Shown here piece by piece: positions 27,393 to 37,865 of a stretch of 64,000 nt of DNA. This stretch comes from Novosphingobium endophyticum (GTDB taxonomy: Bacteria > Pseudomonadota > Alphaproteobacteria > Sphingomonadales > Sphingomonadaceae). Under the pieces are notes generated by a model, which saw nothing but the letters and a program-made list of their open reading frames with translations, was not told where the DNA came from and searched no databases. The translations under genes and the position numbers were made by a program. The first letter of the stretch is position 1, and the number at the start of each line of letters is the position of its first letter. The stretch covers positions 62,001 through 126,000 of the forward strand of contig NZ_BMHK01000009.1 in assembly GCF_014640675.1 (NCBI RefSeq). Direction: 5' to 3'.

Positions 27393-28736
27393 TTAAGCGG
27401 CGAGTATCAGTGCCGGCGCCTCGATCAACTTCCTGAGGTCCTGCGCGAAGCTGGCGGCATCCCAGCCATCCACCACGCGGTGATCGCAGCTCATCGAGAT
27501 ATTCATCAGCTTTCGCTTTTCGACGCGCTCCGCGCCGTCGGCGCCGCGCACGAACATCGGGCGCTCGACGATACGGTTTGGGCCGATGATCGCCACTTCG
27601 GGACGGTTGATGACCGGCGTCGTCGCCACCCCGCCCATCGGCCCGAGCGAGGTGATCGTCATAGTAGAGCCGGAAAGTTCCGACGGCTTTGCCGAGCCAT
27701 CGCGCGCCGCCTGCGCGAGGCGCGCGATCTCGGACGCGAGTTGCCACAGATTTCGATCCTGCGCATCGCGGATCACCGGAACCATCAGGCCCGCCGGCGT
27801 CTGTGCCGCCAGGCCCAGATGCACCGCACCATAGCGCGTCACCACGCCCGCTTCGTCATCGTAGTGCGCATTCAGCATCGGATACCGGGGCATCAGACGG
27901 CAGATCGCGGTGATGAGGAACGGCAGCATCGTCAGCTTGGGCCGGTCTCCCCGCCCCTGGTTGAGCTGCGCGCGCATCTCCTCCAGCGCGGTGACGTCAT
28001 ACTCCTCCACATAGGCAAAGTGCGGAATGTTGCGCTTGGAAGCCGCCATGTTCTCGGCAATGCGGCGCCGGAGGCCGATGACGCGGACCTGCTCGTCCCT
28101 GCCCTTGTGCCCGGCGGGAAGGAAGCCGCCCGCCGAATTGTAGGCAAGGAAGGCGTCAAGATCGGAATGGCGCACGCGGCCGTCCCCGACAGGACGCACT
28201 TCGGACAAGTCTATGCCCAGATCGGCGGCGCGCTTGCGCACCGCGGGGCTGGCCATGACCTTGGCGTGGCTGCGCGCGGGTTCCTCGGCAGACTCGGGAC
28301 GAACGGAGGTCGGGGGCGGGGCTTCGACGGGCTCGGCCTGAGTGGGTGCGGGTGAGGGCGCCGCCCGTGCAGGGCTTGTCGAAGCCCGCTCTAGCGCGCG
28401 CTCCACATCGCCGGCATCGGGCGTTTCGGATTCGATCCGCTCGTCGACGACTTCGGTTCTGGGCGCGGGCGCCCTGTCGCGTTCATTGCCCTCGCCCTCA
28501 ACCTCGATCACCACCAGCGGCGAGCCGATGGCGACGACATCGCCCTCTTCGCCCGCGACCTCGATCACCTTGCCCGCGACGGGACTTTCCATCTCGACCG
28601 TGGCCTTGTCGGTCATCATGTCGGCAAGCCGGCCGTCTTCCTCGACCGTATCGCCGACCTTCACATGCCAGGCGACGATCTCGGCCTCGGCGATGCCTTC
28701 CCCGATATCGGGCAGGCGGAACGTATAGCGCCCCAT
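27393..28736 (-). CDS. bkdB: Branched-chain 2-oxoacid dehydrogenase E2 (dihydrolipoyl acyltransferase)
   Basis: 447 residues in three parts: a lipoyl domain (lysine 44 in MTDKATVEMES), a peripheral subunit-binding domain (about 160-200, SPAVRKRAADLGIDLSEVRP) and the catalytic acyltransferase domain ending in ISMSCDHRVVDGWDAASFAQ with the active His. Flexible Ala/Pro linkers join them. It accepts acyl groups from E1 and passes them to CoA. It lies five bases after E1-beta, so this is one bkd operon. No E3 (lipoamide dehydrogenase) gene is in the window. Confidence 0.9.
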   Translation of the reverse strand: MGRYTFRLPDIGEGIAEAEIVAWHVKVGDTVEEDGRLADMMTDKATVEMESPVAGKVIEVAGEEGDVVAIGSPLVVIEVEGEGNERDRAPAPRTEVVDERIESETPDAGDVERALERASTSPARAAPSPAPTQAEPVEAPPPTSVRPESAEEPARSHAKVMASPAVRKRAADLGIDLSEVRPVGDGRVRHSDLDAFLAYNSAGGFLPAGHKGRDEQVRVIGLRRRIAENMAASKRNIPHFAYVEEYDVTALEEMRAQLNQGRGDRPKLTMLPFLITAICRLMPRYPMLNAHYDDEAGVVTRYGAVHLGLAAQTPAGLMVPVIRDAQDRNLWQLASEIARLAQAARDGSAKPSELSGSTMTITSLGPMGGVATTPVINRPEVAIIGPNRIVERPMFVRGADGAERVEKRKLMNISMSCDHRVVDGWDAASFAQDLRKLIEAPALILAA

Positions 28737-28740
28737 CGGA

Positions 28741-29796
28741 TCAATAACCCTTCATCAGCCGGTCGACCGCCTCGCCGATGCGGACGGGACCGGGAAAATA
28801 GGCCCATTCGAGGCTGTGCGGATAGGGCGTGTCGAAGCCGGTGACGCGTTCGATCGGCGCCTCGAGATGATAGAAGCAATGCTCCTGCACGAGCGCGGAC
28901 AATTCGGCGCCAAAGCCCGATGTGCGGGTCGCCTCATGGACGATGAGACATTTGCCCGTCTTCTCCACGGACTTTTCCACAGCCTCGATGTCGAGCGGTA
29001 CGAGCGTTCGCAAATCGATGATCTCGGCATCGATACCCTTCTGCTCCAGCACCGCCTCCACGACATGGATCATTGTACCGTAGGCGAGCACGGTCATCGC
29101 GGAACCCTCCCGCACGATCCGCGCCTTGCCCAAGGGAATCGAATAGTAACCCTCCGGCACCTTGCCGCCGGGATGGTTCTTCCAGGTCTTCGAGGGGTTG
29201 TCGTAGTAGCCGTCGAAGGGGCCATTGTAGATGCGCTTGGGCTCGAAGAAGATGACCGGATCGTTGTCCTCGATCGCGGCGATCAGCAGACCCTTGGCAT
29301 CGTGCGGCGTTGACGGGATCACCGTTTTCAGGCCTGCCACATGCGTGAACAAGGCCTCCGGGCTCTGGCTGTGAGTCTGCCCCCCGAAGATGCCGCCGCC
29401 GAAGGGCGAGCGGAGGGTGATCGGTGCGGTGAACTCGCCGGCAGAGCGATAGCGCAGCCGCGCCGCTTCGGAAATGAGCTGATCGAGCCCCGGATAGATA
29501 TAGTCCGCGAACTGGATTTCGGGCACAGGCCTCAGGCCATAGGCGGCCATTCCCACCGCCGCGCCGACGATGCCGCATTCGTTGATCGGCGAATCGAACA
29601 CGCGGTTTTTGCCGTACTTGTCCTGCAGCCCGGCAGTGGCGCGGAACACGCCGCCGAAATAACCTACGTCCTCGCCCAGGATCACCACGTCCGGATCGCG
29701 CGCCATCATCGTGTCGAGCGCCTCGTTGATCGCCTCGATCATATTGATCGAACGGGTGGGCGCATCGTGAAGGCTTACGGGTTCTTCTTCGAGCAT
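28741..29796 (-). CDS. bkdA2: Branched-chain 2-oxoacid dehydrogenase E1 component, beta subunit
   Basis: 351 residues. MIEAINEALDTMMARDPDVV and ILGEDVGYFGGVFRATAGLQ open the pyrimidine domain. RSPFGGGIFGGQTHSQSPEA and DLRTLVPLDIEAVEKSVEKT are typical of E1-beta. With E1-alpha it decarboxylates the 2-oxoacids of Val, Leu and Ile. The ATG at 29796 has AGGAG eight bases upstream, formed by the end of the E1-alpha gene. A longer start at 29823 would overlap that gene. Confidence 0.92.
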   Translation of the reverse strand: MLEEEPVSLHDAPTRSINMIEAINEALDTMMARDPDVVILGEDVGYFGGVFRATAGLQDKYGKNRVFDSPINECGIVGAAVGMAAYGLRPVPEIQFADYIYPGLDQLISEAARLRYRSAGEFTAPITLRSPFGGGIFGGQTHSQSPEALFTHVAGLKTVIPSTPHDAKGLLIAAIEDNDPVIFFEPKRIYNGPFDGYYDNPSKTWKNHPGGKVPEGYYSIPLGKARIVREGSAMTVLAYGTMIHVVEAVLEQKGIDAEIIDLRTLVPLDIEAVEKSVEKTGKCLIVHEATRTSGFGAELSALVQEHCFYHLEAPIERVTGFDTPYPHSLEWAYFPGPVRIGEAVDRLMKGY

Positions 29797-29801
29797 TGCC
29801 C

Positions 29802-31106
29802 CTACTCCTTCCACTCGGGCCATTTCGTCTGGCGCTCGCGGATGGCCTGTTCGGCCTGCTCCTGCAGATGCCAGGGAAGCTCCTCGAAGACGTCCTCGAA
29901 CATGGTGTGGAACGGATGGTGGAAGCCGTGGCCGAGAATGCCGTTCTTCTCCGCCTCCTTGGTTGCCGCCCTGACTTCCTCGGCCAGTTCGCGGTCCATT
30001 TCGGCATGACGGTCATCCGACCATTCACCCAGCGCGATCAGGTGCGCCTTGAGACGCGAGATCGGGTCACCCAGCGGCCATTCCTCGCGCTCCTGCGCCG
30101 AGCGGTAGGCGGCCGGATCATCGGAGGTCGAATGCCCCTCGGCGCGATAGGTGAAATGCTCGATGAGGGTCGGCCCCAGGTTGGCACGGGCACGGTTGGC
30201 CGCCCATTCCATCGCGGCATAGACGGCCAGCGTGTCGTTGCCGTCGACGCGCAGGCCGGCAATGCCATAGCCGACGGCGCGCGCGGCAAAGGTCGTGCGC
30301 TCGCCCCCCGCAAAGCCGGAGAAGCTCGAGATCGCCCACTGGTTGTTGACGATGTTGAGCACGACCGGCGCGTTGTAGACCGCGGCGAAAGTCATCGCCG
30401 CGTGAAAATCGCCTTCCGCGCTCGATCCTTCACCGATGAAACTGGTCGCGATGCGCGTGTCCCCCTTGATCGCGCTCGCCATCGACCAGCCGACCGCCTG
30501 GGGGAACTGGGTGGCCAAGTTGCCGGAGATGGTGAAGAAACCATAGTCGCGGGCCGAATACATGATCGGAAGCTGGCGGCCCTTCAGCCGGTCGGCGCGA
30601 TTGGAATAGATCTGGTTGATCATGTCGACGAGCGGATATCCGCGCGCGATCAGGATGCCCTGCTGGCGATAGCTGGGAAAGACCATGTCGTCGTCGGCAA
30701 GGGCATGGGCGCAGGCGACCGAGATCGCCTCCTCGCCGGTGGACTTCATGTAAAAGCTGGTCTTGCCCTGTCGCTGGCCGCGATACATGCGATCGTCGAA
30801 CGCGCGAGTGAGCGCCATGGTGCGCAGCATGCGGCGCAGCGTTTCCGGATCAAGATTCGGATTCCACGGGCCGACTGCGCTACCCTCATCGTCCAGAACG
30901 CGGATCAGGTCGGTCGTGAGCGGCCAGGTCTCCCGCGCCTCACAGGCTTCGTCGGGGCGCGGCTGCCTGCCGGCTTCGGGTATATCGAGGTGCGAGTAAT
31001 CCACCGTGTCGCCGGGCCGGTACCTCGGTTCGGGGACGTAAAGCTCCAGCGGCGGCAGGTTGCCGCGCGGCTTTCCGGTTCGGACTGGACCTTCGCCCAT
31101 CTCCAT
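29802..31106 (-). CDS. bkdA1: Branched-chain 2-oxoacid dehydrogenase E1 component, alpha subunit
   Basis: 434 residues. The thiamine-diphosphate motif is FIGEGSSAEGDFHAAMTFAA ... LNIVNNQWAIS (GDG...NN type). FDDRMYRGQRQGKTSFYMKS and THRAEGHSTSDDPAAYRSA-like segments (YRAEGHSTSDDPAAY) confirm E1-alpha. An extended N-terminus (LPPLELYVPEPRYRPGDTVD) is usual for BkdA1 and absent from pyruvate-type E1. It is first in the operon bkdA1-bkdA2-bkdB. The ATG at 31106 is preceded by GGGAGA. Confidence 0.92.
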   Translation of the reverse strand: MEMGEGPVRTGKPRGNLPPLELYVPEPRYRPGDTVDYSHLDIPEAGRQPRPDEACEARETWPLTTDLIRVLDDEGSAVGPWNPNLDPETLRRMLRTMALTRAFDDRMYRGQRQGKTSFYMKSTGEEAISVACAHALADDDMVFPSYRQQGILIARGYPLVDMINQIYSNRADRLKGRQLPIMYSARDYGFFTISGNLATQFPQAVGWSMASAIKGDTRIATSFIGEGSSAEGDFHAAMTFAAVYNAPVVLNIVNNQWAISSFSGFAGGERTTFAARAVGYGIAGLRVDGNDTLAVYAAMEWAANRARANLGPTLIEHFTYRAEGHSTSDDPAAYRSAQEREEWPLGDPISRLKAHLIALGEWSDDRHAEMDRELAEEVRAATKEAEKNGILGHGFHHPFHTMFEDVFEELPWHLQEQAEQAIRERQTKWPEWKE

Positions 31107-31213
31107 GTTCTCTCCCGCCAGTTTCGGGCCGTGAGAACTCTACGCCATCCGGATCGGATGCGGATAAAAATTCTACGGTTCGGTCATTTTATTTCTCAAT
31201 TCGGTAATGTCAA

Positions 31214-32179
31214 TCACACCGCCACGGGTGCGGCGATATGCGCCTGGGGGGCGTATCCGGAAACCTCGAAGTCCTCGATCCGGTAATCGAAGATCGTTTC
31301 GGGCCGGCGGACGATCCCCAGGCGCGCCTCGCCTTCCGGCACCCGCGACAGCTGTTCTTCGACGAGCGCCCCGTGGTTCAGGTAGAGATGGACATCTCCC
31401 CCGGTCCAAACGGCCTCACCCGGTTCGAGGTTGCATTGCTGCGCGAACATGCGCGTCAACAGCGCGAGCGACCACATGTTGAAGGCAAAGCCGAGCCCCA
31501 GATCGCAACTGCGCTGATAGAGCAGACCCGAGAGCCGTCCGTTCGCGACGTGGAACTGATAGGTCTTGTGGCACGGCGGCAGCGCCATGGCGTCGAGTTC
31601 GGCGACGTTCCAGCCCTCGATGATATGGCGGCGGCTGCCGGGGTTCGCCTTGAGGCTCCCGACGACTTCTGCAACCTGGTCGATCCCTTTCTCGCGGCGG
31701 CGGAACAGCCCATCGCCCGCCGCTTCATATACCGGCCAGTCGACCCACTGCTTGCCATAGACCGGCCCCAGATCGCCCCATCGGGCCGCGAATTCCGCAT
31801 CCGCGACGATACGGTCGGAGAATTCCTCGCGCGAAATCGACTCGCCTGTCTCGCGCCGGTAGCGGTCGAGCGGCCAGTCCGTCCAGATCTGCACGCCCTG
31901 CGCGCAGAGGGAGCGAATGTTGGTGTCCCCGGTCAGGAACCACAACAGTTCGCGCGTCGCCGTCTTCCAGTAGACCCGCTTGGTCGTGAGCAGGGGCATG
32001 GCTCCGCCCGCAAGATCGAAACGGATCGTCGCCCCGAAGACCGAGCGCGTGCCGACGCCGGTACGGTCAACCCGCTCGTCTCCTTGCTCCCAGATATGGC
32101 GCATGAGGTCGAGATATTGCCATTCCCAGTGGTCGCGGCCGGGGGCAATCGAAGGGTATCCAGGCAGAGTCGCGGTCAT
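31214..32179 (-). CDS. thyA: Thymidylate synthase
   Basis: 321 residues. The active-site motif ALPPCHKTYQFHV (Cys near 202) and SCDLGLGFAFNMWSLALL are clear, as is DRTGVGTRSVFGATIRFDL at the folate/dUMP end. At 321 residues it belongs to the longer class, with the insertion between residues 90 and 150 that E. coli ThyA lacks. It methylates dUMP using 5,10-methylenetetrahydrofolate. The ATG at 32179 gives MTATLPGYPS; reading frame upstream of it does not resemble ThyA. Confidence 0.95.
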   Translation of the reverse strand: MTATLPGYPSIAPGRDHWEWQYLDLMRHIWEQGDERVDRTGVGTRSVFGATIRFDLAGGAMPLLTTKRVYWKTATRELLWFLTGDTNIRSLCAQGVQIWTDWPLDRYRRETGESISREEFSDRIVADAEFAARWGDLGPVYGKQWVDWPVYEAAGDGLFRRREKGIDQVAEVVGSLKANPGSRRHIIEGWNVAELDAMALPPCHKTYQFHVANGRLSGLLYQRSCDLGLGFAFNMWSLALLTRMFAQQCNLEPGEAVWTGGDVHLYLNHGALVEEQLSRVPEGEARLGIVRRPETIFDYRIEDFEVSGYAPQAHIAAPVAV

Positions 32180-32397
32180 GCGGCGAAACCTAGCCCCGCC
32201 AGGCACGAACGGGAAGAACCCTGCGGGAATACCTGTGGTTGCCGACCTGCAAGGTTGGGTGGACACCTTCGGAGCGAACGGCCTCCACTTTGGGCGGCAG
32301 CCCGCTGGAACTCCCGAAGGATGGGAAATTTGGGGGTATCGTCCTCGTGCAACCATACGGCGTCGGACTGGTTGGTGACTCGTGCAGGAGGAACATC

Positions 32398-32955
32398 ATG
32401 AGCTATGCGCGATTTTCCGCGATGATCGCTACCTCGGTGTTGGCGATGTTCGGGGTGATGTACCTGAACACCTATGCGCTGGATCACGCTGAGTACAGTC
32501 AGACGCGCGCCTGGATGGCCTTGGTCATGGGCGCCTCCATGGCGTTCATCATGATCGCGTTCATGTGGCGCATGTACCCGAACCGCCGCGCGAATGTGGG
32601 CATCCTTGCGGGCACGGCCCTCGTGTTCGCCGGCGCGCTCTGGCTGGTAAGAAGCCAGGAGACGGTCGAGGACGTCAGTTACATGAAAGCGATGATCCCG
32701 CACCATTCGATCGCCATCATGACCAGTGAGCGCGCGCACATCCGGGATCCCCAGGTTCGCCGACTTGCCGACAGGATCATCGATGCGCAAGTCCGCGAGA
32801 TCGCGGAGATGAAGCGCATGATCGCCAGACTGGAGAAGCGCCCGGTGCCGGAAGGCGCACCGGCCCTGCCGTCCTACCGCGACAGAGGCGTGGCACCCCC
32901 GGCGGGAGAAACGGATAAGACCGCCGGCGTGGATACCCTCCAACCGGTCCAATGA
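32398..32955 (+). CDS. DUF305 domain membrane protein
   Basis: 185 residues. Three hydrophobic helices (about 8-28, 43-60, 68-88) are followed by a DUF305-like domain: DVSYMKAMIPHHSIAIMTSE, then DPQVRRLADRIIDAQVREIA. The PHHSIAIM histidine motif is the family signature, and the domain is ferritin-like. Some relatives appear in metal (copper/silver) contexts, but no metal genes are nearby here. The ATG at 32398 has AGGAGG seven bases upstream. The preceding 218 bases contain no gene I recognise. Confidence 0.8.
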   Translation: MSYARFSAMIATSVLAMFGVMYLNTYALDHAEYSQTRAWMALVMGASMAFIMIAFMWRMYPNRRANVGILAGTALVFAGALWLVRSQETVEDVSYMKAMIPHHSIAIMTSERAHIRDPQVRRLADRIIDAQVREIAEMKRMIARLEKRPVPEGAPALPSYRDRGVAPPAGETDKTAGVDTLQPVQ

Positions 32956-33137
32956 CATCCGCAACATCGGCGTCCTGAAAATGCTACCGAATTGGTTTGA
33001 ATGACGAGGAGCGGATACTCGCGACACACCGCCGACAATATACCGCATGAAACTCCGATTGGCCCCTTGCCACCTCCTGAATCGCTCTCTATAGGCGCGC
33101 TCCTGCCTCGGGCCGCTTTCACGGCGGCGCGACCGGT

Positions 33138-33214
33138 CGGGGAGTAGCTCAGCCTGGTAGAGCACTGTCTTCGGGAGGCAGGGGCCGGAGGTTCGAATCC
33201 TCTCTCCCCGACCA
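33138..33214 (+). tRNA. tRNA-Pro (CGG)
   Basis: 77 bases including CCA. The acceptor stem CGGGGAG pairs with CTCCCCG. The anticodon loop TTCGGGA gives anticodon CGG for CCG codons, and the T-loop is TTCGAAT. All arms fold normally. Confidence 0.97.
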
Positions 33215-33273
33215 TTTTACCATTCGATTGTCCGAGAATGCGTTGATTTGCCCCGGCGCAACCTGCGCAGTTC

Positions 33274-33753
<480 letters not shown>

Positions 33754-33769
33754 GGGACTCCCGCCAGGT

Positions 33770-34057
33770 TCAGCCCGCGGCGTTGCCGGGGAAGTCGGAA
33801 CGGCGGAACAGGGCGCGGATCTCGCCGACGGTGAGCCGGTGATCGCCGCCCTTCTGGATGGCATAGTCCACCTGTTTCTCTTCGGGCAGGTCCATCACGA
33901 AATCGACCAGTTCGGCCAGCGTCCCGCGGCGGATGGTCTTGAACCGGTGGAACAGGCCGCCTCCGTCGGCGCATTTGTGCAATTCCGCGGTATCGTTCCA
34001 GCCATAGCCCGACGCAGCACCCGGTTCGCCGTGAAACGTGGAGGGGTTGTCGCTCAT
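33770..34057 (-). CDS. Small conserved-looking hypothetical protein
   Basis: 95 residues with no signal peptide and no membrane helix. The N-terminal part is polar (NDTAELHKCADGGGLFHRFK). The rest reads LAELVDFVMDLPEEKQVDYA then IQKGGDHRLTVGEIRALFRR. I do not recognise the family. It has good codon character and the ATG at 34057 has AAAGGA upstream. It lies 16 bases before the glutathione peroxidase gene and may be co-transcribed. Confidence 0.6.
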   Translation of the reverse strand: MSDNPSTFHGEPGAASGYGWNDTAELHKCADGGGLFHRFKTIRRGTLAELVDFVMDLPEEKQVDYAIQKGGDHRLTVGEIRALFRRSDFPGNAAG

Positions 34058-34157
34058 TGCGTGGTCCTTTCGCAGTTCCTCGTCTCGTTTCCAACTTGGG
34101 CATTTACCGCCCCGAAATCAACGAGGTTCCCGCGCGCGTTCCTGGTCGGGCCGCAAA

Positions 34158-34865
34158 CTAGAGCACGCCGTCGTGAAGCCGCACGACGCGGTCCATCGCC
34201 AGGGCCAGCCGCTCGTTATGGGTGGCGACGAGCGCGGCGCTGCCCTCCCCCCGCACGAGTTCGAGGAACTGGGCGAAGACCTTGTCGGCGGTGGCTTCGT
34301 CCAGGTTCCCGGTGGGCTCGTCCGCCAGCACCAGACGCGGGCGGTTGGCAAGCGCGCGGGCGACAGCGACGCGCTGCTGTTCTCCGCCGGAAAGCTTGCT
34401 CGGCCGGTGTTCGAGTCGCTCGCCCAGGCCAAGCGCGTCGAGCAGTTCCTTCGCCCGCGCTTCGCAGTCGGCGCGCGGCTTGCCGGTGATGAGCTGCGGC
34501 AGGACTACGTTCTCGATGGCGTTGAAGTCCGGCAGCAGGTGGTGGAACTGGTAGACGAAGCCGATGTGGTCGCGCCGCACCGCCGCGCGCTGGTCCTTGC
34601 CCAGTTTCGAGGCGTCGACCCCGGCGATCTCGATCAATCCGCCGAAACCGCCTTCGAGCAGCCCGATCGCCTGCAGCATGGTCGACTTGCCCGAACCCGA
34701 AGGACCCAGCAGCGCGACGATCTCACCGGGATGAACGACAAGATCCACGCCGCGCAGGACGTCGATGGTGACGCCGCCCTGTTCGAAACTGCGGGTAAGC
34801 TTTTCGAGGCGCACCACGGGGTCGATGACGGCGGGTTCCACGATGGCGGGGCCGGTTTCACTCAT
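34158..34865 (-). CDS. lolD: Lipoprotein-exporter-type ABC transporter ATP-binding protein (LolD)
   Basis: 235 residues. Walker A is [13 protein letters not shown], the signature is [16 protein letters not shown] and Walker B is [15 protein letters not shown]. The overall pattern ([39 protein letters not shown]) fits LolD/MacB-like ATPases. It powers release of lipoproteins from the inner membrane. It overlaps the permease gene by eight bases. It could also serve another MacB-type exporter, but this pairing with a LolC/E-type permease is standard. Confidence 0.9.
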   Translation of the reverse strand: MSETGPAIVEPAVIDPVVRLEKLTRSFEQGGVTIDVLRGVDLVVHPGEIVALLGPSGSGKSTMLQAIGLLEGGFGGLIEIAGVDASKLGKDQRAAVRRDHIGFVYQFHHLLPDFNAIENVVLPQLITGKPRADCEARAKELLDALGLGERLEHRPSKLSGGEQQRVAVARALANRPRLVLADEPTGNLDEATADKVFAQFLELVRGEGSAALVATHNERLALAMDRVVRLHDGVL

Positions 34866-36099
34866 AGCGCAGGACCTGCACGGGATCGGTGCTCGCCGCC
34901 TTGAAGGCGGGATAGAGCGTGGCGAGGAAGCTGAAGACGAGCGCCATCACGCTGATCACGGTTATCTCCACGGGGTCAGAGCGCGCCGGCAGTTCGGTGA
35001 GGAAGCGGATCGAGGGATCCCACAGGTTCTGGCCGGTAACGATCTCGACCAGGCGGACGATCGGCTGCCGGAAGTACAGGAACACGAACCCCAGGATCAG
35101 CCCCGCCACGGTGCCCAGCGCCCCGATGCAGAAGCCGGTCGTCACGAAGACCTTGAGCAACGAGCGGCGCGTCGCGCCCATGGTGCGCAGGATCGCGATG
35201 TCGCGCGTCTTGGCACGCACCAGCATAATCAGCGAGGACAGGATGTTGAACACCGCGACAAGAACAATGATCGAGAGCACCACGAACATCGCCACGCGTT
35301 CCACCGCCAGCGCCTCGAACAGCGTTGAATTGATCGTCTTCCAGTCGGTGACCACCGCCTGCCCGGCCAGCTTGCGTTCGAGCGGGGCCAGAATCTGGTC
35401 GACGCGGTCGGGGTCGGTTGTGGTCAGCTCGATCATGCCCACCGTATCGCCCGTCAGCAGCAGCGTCTGTGCGTCCTTCATCGGCATGACCACGAAAGCC
35501 TTGTCGTAGTCGTAGACCCCGATCTCGAAGATCGCGGCGACGCGGTAGGCGATCTGGCGTGGCACGGTGCCGAAAGGGGTCGAGCGCCCTTGCGGGTTGA
35601 TGACCGTGATCATGTCGCCGATCTGGGCGCCGAGATTCTGCGCAAGCTGAGAGCCTATCGCGACGTTGTTGGCATCTGGGCGCAGTTCAGCGAGGCTCCC
35701 CGCCTTCACCTTGTTGCGCAGGCGGCCGATGTCCTCCGCCGTATTGCCGCGCACCAGAATCGCCTCGACCCGGCCGTTGAAGCTGGCGAGCAGCGGCTGT
35801 TCGATCAGCGGCGAGGCGCGCGTGACACCGGGTGTCTCTCGCACGTCCCTGAGAACCTGCTGCCAGTTGTCCAGCCGGCCGCCATAGGCCTGGATGATCG
35901 CATGGCCGTTGAGGCCCACGATCTTGTCGAACAGCTCGGCGCGAAAGCCGTTCATTACGCTCATGACGATGACCAGCGCGGCAACGCCCAGCATGACCGC
36001 GGCCAGGCTGATGCCGGCGACGAGCGCGATGAAACGCTCACCCTTGCCGGGCAGCATGTAGCGCTTGGCGATGGTCCATTCGAAGGGAGAAAGGATCAA
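34858..36099 (-). CDS. Lipoprotein-releasing system permease (LolC/LolE family)
   Basis: 413 residues: one membrane helix near the N-terminus ([20 protein letters not shown]), a large periplasmic domain (about 45-260), then three C-terminal helices. It begins [20 protein letters not shown], the LolC/E hallmark, and has [20 protein letters not shown]. Only one permease gene is present, so it probably forms a homodimer (LolF type, as in many alphaproteobacteria). The upstream 36100-36489 gap separates it from the sensor kinase. Confidence 0.9.
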   Translation of the reverse strand: MILSPFEWTIAKRYMLPGKGERFIALVAGISLAAVMLGVAALVIVMSVMNGFRAELFDKIVGLNGHAIIQAYGGRLDNWQQVLRDVRETPGVTRASPLIEQPLLASFNGRVEAILVRGNTAEDIGRLRNKVKAGSLAELRPDANNVAIGSQLAQNLGAQIGDMITVINPQGRSTPFGTVPRQIAYRVAAIFEIGVYDYDKAFVVMPMKDAQTLLLTGDTVGMIELTTTDPDRVDQILAPLERKLAGQAVVTDWKTINSTLFEALAVERVAMFVVLSIIVLVAVFNILSSLIMLVRAKTRDIAILRTMGATRRSLLKVFVTTGFCIGALGTVAGLILGFVFLYFRQPIVRLVEIVTGQNLWDPSIRFLTELPARSDPVEITVISVMALVFSFLATLYPAFKAASTDPVQVLRYE

Positions 36100-36489
36100 G
36101 CGGTGGGTCCGTCTCTGATCGTAGCAGGATTATGTCCATGGCATTAGGGGCAGGAACGCGGGCTGGCAAGCCGAGAGCTGGGCAAGCCTTTGCGCCGCGA
36201 ACGGCCGTCCGGGCAGCTTTCCCGGTTGAGGAAGCGTTTGAAATTGAACGCGATGTTCCGGTTCACTTTCGCCCAAGACGGGAAAGAAGGGACGCGACGA
36301 GGCCACAGTCCCCGATGGATCCGCCCGGAAGCATTCCCTCCCTACCCCATGATCTTCGGCATCGCGCCGCACCTTTCAAACTGTTGCCCGCTGCGCGTTT
36401 CGGTTGACCGGGCACGAATGAGGTGAAATCGGTACCGAGGGTTCAGGCGACTATCGCACCATGCGACAAGCGAGAGAGGCACAGGATCA
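36100..36489. other. 390-base intergenic stretch without a convincing gene
   Basis: It lies between divergent genes: the Lol permease (minus) and a sensor kinase (plus). Short open frames exist on both strands but lack a ribosome site and protein-like composition. I see no RNA gene and no strong repeat. It presumably holds the two promoters. Confidence 0.5.
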
Positions 36490-37782
36490 GTGGGACGTCC
36501 AATTCCCCGCCGCTTCGCGGTTCACGTGGCGATTATCTTTCTGGTCCTGGGAAGCGTGCAACTCGCCGCAAGCCTGATCTTCTATCAGTCCATAGACCGA
36601 CAGACGCTGAGAGAAGACCATGCGCGGCGCGTGGCCGAGTTGCTTGTCGTCAGTGACAGGGTACATGCACTCACCCCCGCCCGGACAAGCCCGATCATGA
36701 GCACGCGCCATCTTACCGCCGAAGTGGCGTCACGCCCGTCCGTGCGGACACTCCCGACGGATGATACGCTCAAGGGGATTGCGAGCAAGATCGTCGAGTG
36801 GGAGCCGTCTCTTTCGAACCGTTCGCTCCGACTTGCCGCAGCCACCACGCCGGCCGGGGAAAAGGACCTGATCGGCTCGATCAGGCTGACCGACGGGAAC
36901 TGGCTGAACTTTCGGTCCGAGGACTTTACATCGATGTGGCCGGTGGCCTTGCGGGCAACCGCACTGACCTTTGCTACCGCGGTCGCGTGTCTGACCGTGG
37001 GCCTGGTCGTGCTCCACCTGATGGCACAGCCCTTGCGCCGAATTGCCGATGCGGCCGAGGCGATCGGCCAGGGCCGCTATGTGTCGATCAACGAACGCGG
37101 CTCCCGGGATCTGCGCGAGCTGGCTCACGCCATGAACGTCATGCAGGAGCGGATTGCCCGGCTGTTGCAGGATCAGGCCAAGACATTCGAAGCGATAAGC
37201 CACGATCTGCGCACGCCCTTGTCACGACAAAAGGTGGCGGCCGAGTTGATCGACGACGAGGAACTCGCCGGCATGATCCTTGCCAGCGTCGACGAGATGG
37301 AGGCCTTGCTGGCGTCGCTGCAGAAGTTTCTCCGCGCCCAGCACCTTTCCGCTTCCCCTGAGAAGGTCGAGCTTGTTCCGTTCCTCCGGGATGTCGTGGC
37401 CGAGTTTGGAGAGAAAGTGGAATTTGCAGCCGGCAGCGAGCCTGCCGTTCGCACCTTCCGCGAGCCGCTTGCTCTCGCCGTTCTGGCGCTCGTCGAAAAC
37501 GCGATCCAGTTCGGTGATAAGGCAAGGCTCTCCCTTCAGCGCAACGACGGCGGTTGGGAAATCGCCGTCGAAGACGACGGCCCCGGAATTCCGCCGGATT
37601 ACTTCGACGCCATCCTCGATCCCTTCTTCCGCATGGATGAAGCAAGGCAGCGCGACACCAAAGGATTCGGCCTGGGCATTCCTACCGCGCACAGGTTGAT
37701 GATGCGGTTCAACGGCGGGCTTTCCTTCGCCCGTTCGGCAGCGGGCGGCTTGATAGCACGGCTGAGTGTGCCCGCCGCCTGA
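36490..37782 (+). CDS. Orphan membrane sensor histidine kinase
   Basis: 430 residues: membrane helix near residues 12-32, a periplasmic sensor region (to about 150), a second helix (about 155-178), HAMP-like linker (QPLRRIADAAEAIGQGRYVS), HisKA with phospho-acceptor motif AISHDLRTPLSR, then an ATPase domain with N-box ALVENAIQFGD, G1 VEDDGPGIPPDY and G2 GFGLGIPTA. This is EnvZ-like. It uses a GTG start at 36490 and has no response regulator beside it. The HK/RR pair at 41306-43431 has the same architecture, so the regulator there could be shared. Confidence 0.87.
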   Translation: MGRPIPRRFAVHVAIIFLVLGSVQLAASLIFYQSIDRQTLREDHARRVAELLVVSDRVHALTPARTSPIMSTRHLTAEVASRPSVRTLPTDDTLKGIASKIVEWEPSLSNRSLRLAAATTPAGEKDLIGSIRLTDGNWLNFRSEDFTSMWPVALRATALTFATAVACLTVGLVVLHLMAQPLRRIADAAEAIGQGRYVSINERGSRDLRELAHAMNVMQERIARLLQDQAKTFEAISHDLRTPLSRQKVAAELIDDEELAGMILASVDEMEALLASLQKFLRAQHLSASPEKVELVPFLRDVVAEFGEKVEFAAGSEPAVRTFREPLALAVLALVENAIQFGDKARLSLQRNDGGWEIAVEDDGPGIPPDYFDAILDPFFRMDEARQRDTKGFGLGIPTAHRLMMRFNGGLSFARSAAGGLIARLSVPAA

Positions 37783-37816
37783 TCCGGGGGAACGTCACCG
37801 CTTCAGGGTAGCAAGC

Positions 37817-37850
37817 TCCCGCCCGGATCACATTGGAGATCCGGGCGGGA
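37817..37850. terminator. Strong hairpin between convergent genes
   Basis: The arms TCCCGCCCGGATC and GATCCGGGCGGGA (13 bp, perfect) enclose an eight-base loop. It lies between the kinase stop (37782) and the porin stop (37866). No T-tract follows on either strand, so termination strength is uncertain. Confidence 0.6.
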
Positions 37851-37865
37851 ACGCGATTCAGATCG

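Noticed and set aside
36130..36372. 80-residue minus-strand frame in the Lol/kinase gap
   Set aside because: No ribosome site and low-complexity basic composition.
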